DNA of 23,850 nt from Mycolicibacterium malmesburyense (GTDB lineage: Bacteria; Actinomycetota; Actinomycetes; Mycobacteriales; Mycobacteriaceae), in contig NZ_CVTB01000292.1 in the NCBI RefSeq assembly GCF_001050015.1, positions 1 to 23,850 on the forward strand, read 5' to 3'. The notes beneath the pieces were generated by a model. It had not been told where the DNA came from, searched no databases, and was given only the letters and a program-made list of their open reading frames with translations. Shown here piece by piece: positions 23,185-23,850 of the stretch (position 1 is the stretch's first letter; the number at the start of each line of letters is the position of its first letter). Both the position numbers and the translations under genes were made by a program.

Positions 23185-23850
23185 GTGGATCGTCGAGTGC
23201 CGATGGTCGCCGCCATCGCGTTCGCGGTGCTGTACGCCGTTGCACTGCTGATCGTTCCGGCACTGCCCGGGATCGACCGGCCCGGCCTCGACATCGTCAC
23301 CCATCTCAACGAGCACTCCGGCGCGGTCCGGACCCAGGCGCTGCTGCTGGCGTTCGGCTCGCTGGCTCTGGTGGTGGTGCTCGGCCATGCCCGCGACCGG
23401 CTCGCGGGACCGTACGCGTTCGTCTTCACCATCGGTTCAGCCGTCGTTCTCGTCCAGATCAGCATCGCGACCTGGTTCACGGCCGGGTTGTCCTTGCATC
23501 CGGGCGATCTCGGTTCCGGCACCGCCCGGGCGATCACGGACGTCGTCACGATGTGGGGACCCATCCTCACCGTCGCCGACATCATGGTCGCCGCGCCGAT
23601 CCTGTTGGCGGCCAACGAAGGACGCTTCCCCCGCTGGCTCGGCATCGTCGCCGCCGTCTTCGCCGTGGAGCAGCTCATCGAGACCATCACGATCATCGGG
23701 CCGCCGGGGAGCTTCATCTCGCCGGGCGGACCGATGAACCTGTACCTCGGCGGGCCGTTGTTCATCCTGTTCTTCCTGGCGCTCGGCGTCGCCCTGTCGC
23801 TGCCCGAAGCGCCGCCGCCGCCGAACAGCAAGCCAGACGTCGACCCGGGC
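23185..23850 (+). CDS. Multi-pass membrane protein (3' end outside window)
   Basis: The 222 visible residues are in an open frame reaching the right edge. Hydrophobic segments lie at about residues 7-27 (MVAAIAFAVLYAVALLIVPA), 51-66, 77-98, 121-138, 148-165 and 183-205, suggesting six spans, followed by a Pro-rich tail (LPEAPPPPNSKPDVDPG), so little is probably missing. No catalytic motif or known family is recognised with confidence; it resembles small DUF4386-like or general hypothetical membrane proteins. GTG 23185 is preferred because TACAGT ends 6 nt upstream; GTG 23179 is in frame too. In M. tuberculosis eis follows comEA at this position, and this gene is different. Confidence 0.7.
   Translation, partial: MDRRVPMVAAIAFAVLYAVALLIVPALPGIDRPGLDIVTHLNEHSGAVRTQALLLAFGSLALVVVLGHARDRLAGPYAFVFTIGSAVVLVQISIATWFTAGLSLHPGDLGSGTARAITDVVTMWGPILTVADIMVAAPILLAANEGRFPRWLGIVAAVFAVEQLIETITIIGPPGSFISPGGPMNLYLGGPLFILFFLALGVALSLPEAPPPPNSKPDVDPG

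Noticed and set aside
1..23850. CRISPR array, tRNA, rRNA, insertion sequence or prophage
   Set aside because: No regularly spaced direct repeats, no tRNA-like cloverleaf with conserved TTCGA arm, no transposase or phage gene was seen on reading the window.

Overview
The window is high-GC actinobacterial DNA and almost certainly comes from a Mycobacterium/Mycolicibacterium-type chromosome. From memory of the M. tuberculosis map, the backbone genes (subI, small membrane protein, GH15 trehalase, lppR, lepA, PemK/MazF-like protein, CBS protein, RNase Z, transglutaminase-like / alpha-E / ATP-grasp trio, rpsT, holA, comEC, comEA) follow the order Rv2400c to Rv2415c. PE24 (Rv2408) and eis (Rv2416c) are not seen at their usual places. 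Extra genes sit between the backbone ones: an FAD monooxygenase, a four-gene oxidoreductase/MetE-like cassette, an ANTAR protein, a second lipoprotein and a GNAT acetyltransferase. Many genes have a mycobacterial leaderless arrangement, with a TANNNT -10 box 6-8 nt before the start codon.

Layout. 1-1413 (minus): two tiny membrane proteins, then a leaderless short ORF ending in four Cys codons and a stop, then subI, the sulfate-binding lipoprotein that heads a sulfate ABC transporter continuing off the left edge. The polycysteine ORF matches the cysteine-responsive attenuators known from M. smegmatis. 1438-4756 (plus): an FAD monooxygenase and the GH15-type trehalase. 4773-9123 (minus): an accessory cassette of an isopenicillin-N-synthase-like 2-oxoglutarate/Fe(II) oxygenase, a LysR regulator, an SfnB/DszC-like flavin monooxygenase and a MetE-like zinc protein. 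It is a good candidate for organosulfur scavenging. 9309-9575 (plus): a small ANTAR-only protein. 9582-12952 (minus): lepA followed by two PknH-sensor-type lipoproteins.

13019-15766: a leaderless PemK/MazF-like gene, a structured intergenic element, an overlapping CBS-acetyltransferase pair, and RNase Z. 15769-19240 (minus): the circularly permuted ATP-grasp, alpha-E and transglutaminase-like genes, tightly coupled and predicted to make or modify a peptide-like product. 19388-19684: rpsT and an 18-bp tandem repeat that copies its last codons. 19691-23072 (minus): comEA-comEC-holA joined by 4-bp overlaps. 23185-23850 (plus): an unrecognised multi-pass membrane protein cut by the right edge.

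The most interesting items are the polycysteine attenuator with its nested hairpins, and the nearby oxygenase/LysR/SfnB-like/MetE-like cassette. Together they suggest a locus centred on sulfur supply. The substrate of the cassette cannot be read from the sequence. No tRNA, rRNA, CRISPR array, insertion sequence or prophage was seen. No gene-free stretch exceeds about 200 bases.
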